Origin: Actinomycetospora termitidis | GTDB lineage: Bacteria; Actinomycetota; Actinomycetes; Mycobacteriales; Pseudonocardiaceae | Assembly (NCBI RefSeq): GCF_030286555.1 | Contig: NZ_JASVWF010000010.1 | Location: forward strand, 62,001-126,000 | Length of the DNA stretch: 64,000 nt | Reading direction: 5' to 3' | Shown here: positions 62,606 through 64,000 of the stretch, piece by piece | Layout: each line of letters starts with the position of its first letter | How positions within the stretch are numbered: position 1 is the first letter of the stretch | The notes under the pieces: generated by a model | Databases searched by the model: none | Seen by the model: the letters and a program-made list of their open reading frames with translations, nothing else | Told to the model about the DNA's origin: nothing | Translations under genes and position numbers: made by a program

Positions 62606-63676
62606 GTGCGCGTCCTCCTCACCGGCGGTGCCGGGTTCATCGGCTCCGCGATCGCCGACCTGCTCGCCGAGCGCGGCCACACCCCGGTGCTGCTCGACGC
62701 CCTCCTCCCGCAGGCCCACGCCGAGGGCAAGGCGCCGGAGTGGGCGGACCGCTACGAGCTCGTGCGCGGCGACGTCCGCGACGCCGACCTGCTCGACCGC
62801 CTCCTGCCCGACGTCGACGCCGTCTGCCACCAGGCCGCGATGGTCGGGCACGGCGTGGACCCGAACGACGCACCCGCGTTCGCCGAGAACAACGACGTCG
62901 CCACCGCCGTCCTCCTCGCCGCGATGTACCGCTCCGGGCACCGGAGGCTGGTGATGGCGAGCTCGATGGTCGTCTACGGCGAGGGCCGCTACTCCTGCCC
63001 GGAGCACGGCGTGCAACCGCCGCCCGCACGCACGCAGGCCGACGTCGACGCGGGGCGCTACGACCTCCCGTGCCCGGTCTGCGGTCGCGACCTGCAGGGC
63101 GAGCTCATCCCCGAGGACGCCGCCCTCGAACCGCGGTCGACCTACGCCGCGACGAAGCTCGCCCAGGAGCACCTCGCCGTCGCCTGGTCCCGCGCGACCG
63201 GCGGTCGCGTGTACGCGATGCGCTACCACAACGTGTACGGCCCGCGGATGCCGCAGAACACGCCGTACGCCGGGGTCGCGTCGATCTTCCGCTCGTCGCT
63301 CGAGCGAGGCGAGGCCCCGCAGGTCATGGAGGACGGTCGGCAGCGCCGCGACTTCGTGCACGTCAGCGACGTCGCCGCCGTGAACGTCGCCGCCCTCGAG
63401 GCCGCCGAGGACACCACCCCCGCCGGCACGTGCACGCCGCTCAACGTCTGCTCGGGCGAGGTCCGCACCATCGCCGACCTCGCCGGCCAGCTCGCCGAGG
63501 CGATGGACGGCCCGGCCCCGGAGATCGTCGGCGGCGCCCGCCCCGGCGACGTCCGCCACGTCACCGCCGACCCTGCGCGGGCCGCCGATCTCCTCGGCTT
63601 CCGCGCACAGGTGACCTTCGCCGACGGCATCACGCGCTTCGCCACGGATCCCCTGCGCGCGGCGATCCGTTCCTGA
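62606..63676 (+). CDS. NAD-dependent sugar epimerase/dehydratase with a zinc-ribbon-like insert
   Basis: This 356-aa extended SDR protein has VLLTGGAGFIGSAIADLL (NAD loop), the S-x-x-Y-x3-K active site (STYAATKLAQEHLA, here with MASSMVVYGEGR upstream) and YHNVYGPRMPQNTPYAGVASIF. Between the first motifs and YAATK lies an insert of about 40 residues with SCPEHGVQ and PCPVCGRDLQG, whose Cys/His pairs could bind zinc. It probably acts on a nucleotide sugar. The GTG at 62606 is the start. Confidence 0.88.
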   Translation: MRVLLTGGAGFIGSAIADLLAERGHTPVLLDALLPQAHAEGKAPEWADRYELVRGDVRDADLLDRLLPDVDAVCHQAAMVGHGVDPNDAPAFAENNDVATAVLLAAMYRSGHRRLVMASSMVVYGEGRYSCPEHGVQPPPARTQADVDAGRYDLPCPVCGRDLQGELIPEDAALEPRSTYAATKLAQEHLAVAWSRATGGRVYAMRYHNVYGPRMPQNTPYAGVASIFRSSLERGEAPQVMEDGRQRRDFVHVSDVAAVNVAALEAAEDTTPAGTCTPLNVCSGEVRTIADLAGQLAEAMDGPAPEIVGGARPGDVRHVTADPARAADLLGFRAQVTFADGITRFATDPLRAAIRS

Positions 63677-63701
63677 CGGCGGATCCGGGCCCCGCGATCC
63701 C

Positions 63702-63752
63702 GAGCGAACGGCACTCTCGCTCGCGTAGAAGCTGCGAGAGTGCCGTTCGTTC
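63702..63752. repeat. dispersed palindromic repeat, family B, copy 2
   Basis: GAGCGAACGGCACTCTCGC (63702-63720) and GCGAGAGTGCCGTTCGTTC (63734-63752) pair with one mismatch around a 13-nt loop. The 5' arm is identical to copy 1 at 15360. It lies in the convergent gap between the epimerase and the last gene, where it can act as a terminator. Confidence 0.88.
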
Positions 63753-63785
63753 CGGAGGCGGGGGCCTGAATCCTGGCGCGGCGAC

Positions 63786-64000
63786 CTACCAGGTCGTGAG
63801 CAGCAGGCTGTTCACCAGCAGCGCGAGGACCGCCTGCGCCGCGAGCCACCACCGCGCGGAGCGGACCGGCAGCAGCGCGCACGCCAGGACCAGCCACGTC
63901 CCGAACGGCAGCCAGATGCGTTCCACCTCGGACTTCGACAGCCCCGAGAGGTCGGCGACCGCGATCGCGACGAGGGCCGCCGCGACCAGGGCGAGCAGGG
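63786..64000 (-). CDS. C-terminal part of a polytopic membrane protein (glycosyltransferase-like), cut by the window edge
   Basis: The last 71 codons of a gene that begins beyond the window are visible, with the stop TAG at 63786-63788. They encode a hydrophobic helix, the motif DLSGLSKSEVERIWLPF, and two more hydrophobic helices ending in NSLLLTTW. The ERIWLPF motif between membrane helices is, as I recall, typical of actinobacterial GT-C-like integral membrane proteins encoded near sugar epimerases. Glycosyl transfer is inference only. Confidence 0.7.
   Translation of the reverse strand, partial: LLALVAAALVAIAVADLSGLSKSEVERIWLPFGTWLVLACALLPVRSARWWLAAQAVLALLVNSLLLTTW

Noticed and set aside
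63223..63697. Minus-strand frame opposite the epimerase gene continuing into the intergenic region
   Set aside because: It is antisense to a clear SDR enzyme and has shadow-type composition; the true minus-strand gene starts only beyond the family B repeat.

Overview
This 64 kb window comes from a very GC-rich actinobacterium. Gene content and gene order point to the Pseudonocardiales (a Pseudonocardia- or Actinomycetospora-like genome). Coding regions are dense, GTG starts and ATGA/GTGA stop-start overlaps are common, and hairpins without U-tracts sit between genes. Three blocks keep a gene order that I recall from Mycobacterium tuberculosis: (i) gtrA, PH-domain gene, birA, accD5, accE5, maf, accA3 (about 8.1-18.9 kb, compare Rv3277-Rv3285); (ii) glpD, lpdA, a GGCT-like gene, an M20 peptidase and punA (about 21.5-37.4 kb, compare Rv3302c-Rv3307), with glpF, glpK, tex, a LacI regulator and a kinase gene interleaved; (iii) rsmI/pmt (38.8-41.9 kb) and sepX/glpR, rimJ, moeA/glp, a UGPase, 5-FTHF cyclo-ligase, the ruc-like fmdB gene and moaB (54.2-62.6 kb, compare Rv1003-Rv0984). 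No phage, insertion sequence or CRISPR array was seen. One tRNA, Ala(CGC), lies at 54.0 kb.

Region by region. 0-8 kb is accessory: a degenerate GGDEF-like protein, a sigma factor fused to its own zinc-binding membrane anti-sigma domain, flavin oxidases, a DUF1707/LiaF-like protein, and a small HTH plus membrane-protein operon with a perfect 18-bp operator. 8-19 kb holds the acyl-CoA carboxylase locus with a two-component system and hisN inserted. 19-38 kb holds a drug-efflux MFS protein with a C-terminal beta domain, the glycerol regulon (glpD/glpF/glpK), lpdA, tex, a LacI regulator with two operators, M20 peptidase, a 980-aa Ser/Thr kinase, and the punA operon. 38-44 kb holds rsmI, an Uma2 gene, pmt, a VOC protein and a hydrolase/TetR pair.

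The most unusual part is 44.2-53.9 kb on the minus strand, a seven-gene overlapping operon built on a conservon (cvnA-cvnB-cvnC-cvnD, the actinobacterial sensor kinase / roadblock / DUF742 / small GTPase module). Two of its components are fused to metabolic proteins. CvnA carries a complete MHS-family MFS transporter at its N terminus. CvnC (DUF742) is split into two halves by a whole FAD-linked oxidase domain. The operon continues with a benzoylformate-decarboxylase-like ThDP enzyme, an NMT1/THI5-like binding lipoprotein and a 103-aa protein of unknown function. The layout suggests a G-protein-linked signalling system wired directly to uptake and oxidation of a small organic acid. The DNA encoding the transporter-kinase linker is a copy of a 59-bp dispersed repeat whose other copy is intergenic, which gives a clue to how the fusion arose.

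At the DNA level the window contains several dispersed palindromic repeat families in intergenic spots, a six-copy CGACAAGG cluster, an IdeR-like box, and a CIRCE element on a SigR/SigH-like promoter upstream of the ruc-like chaperone gene.
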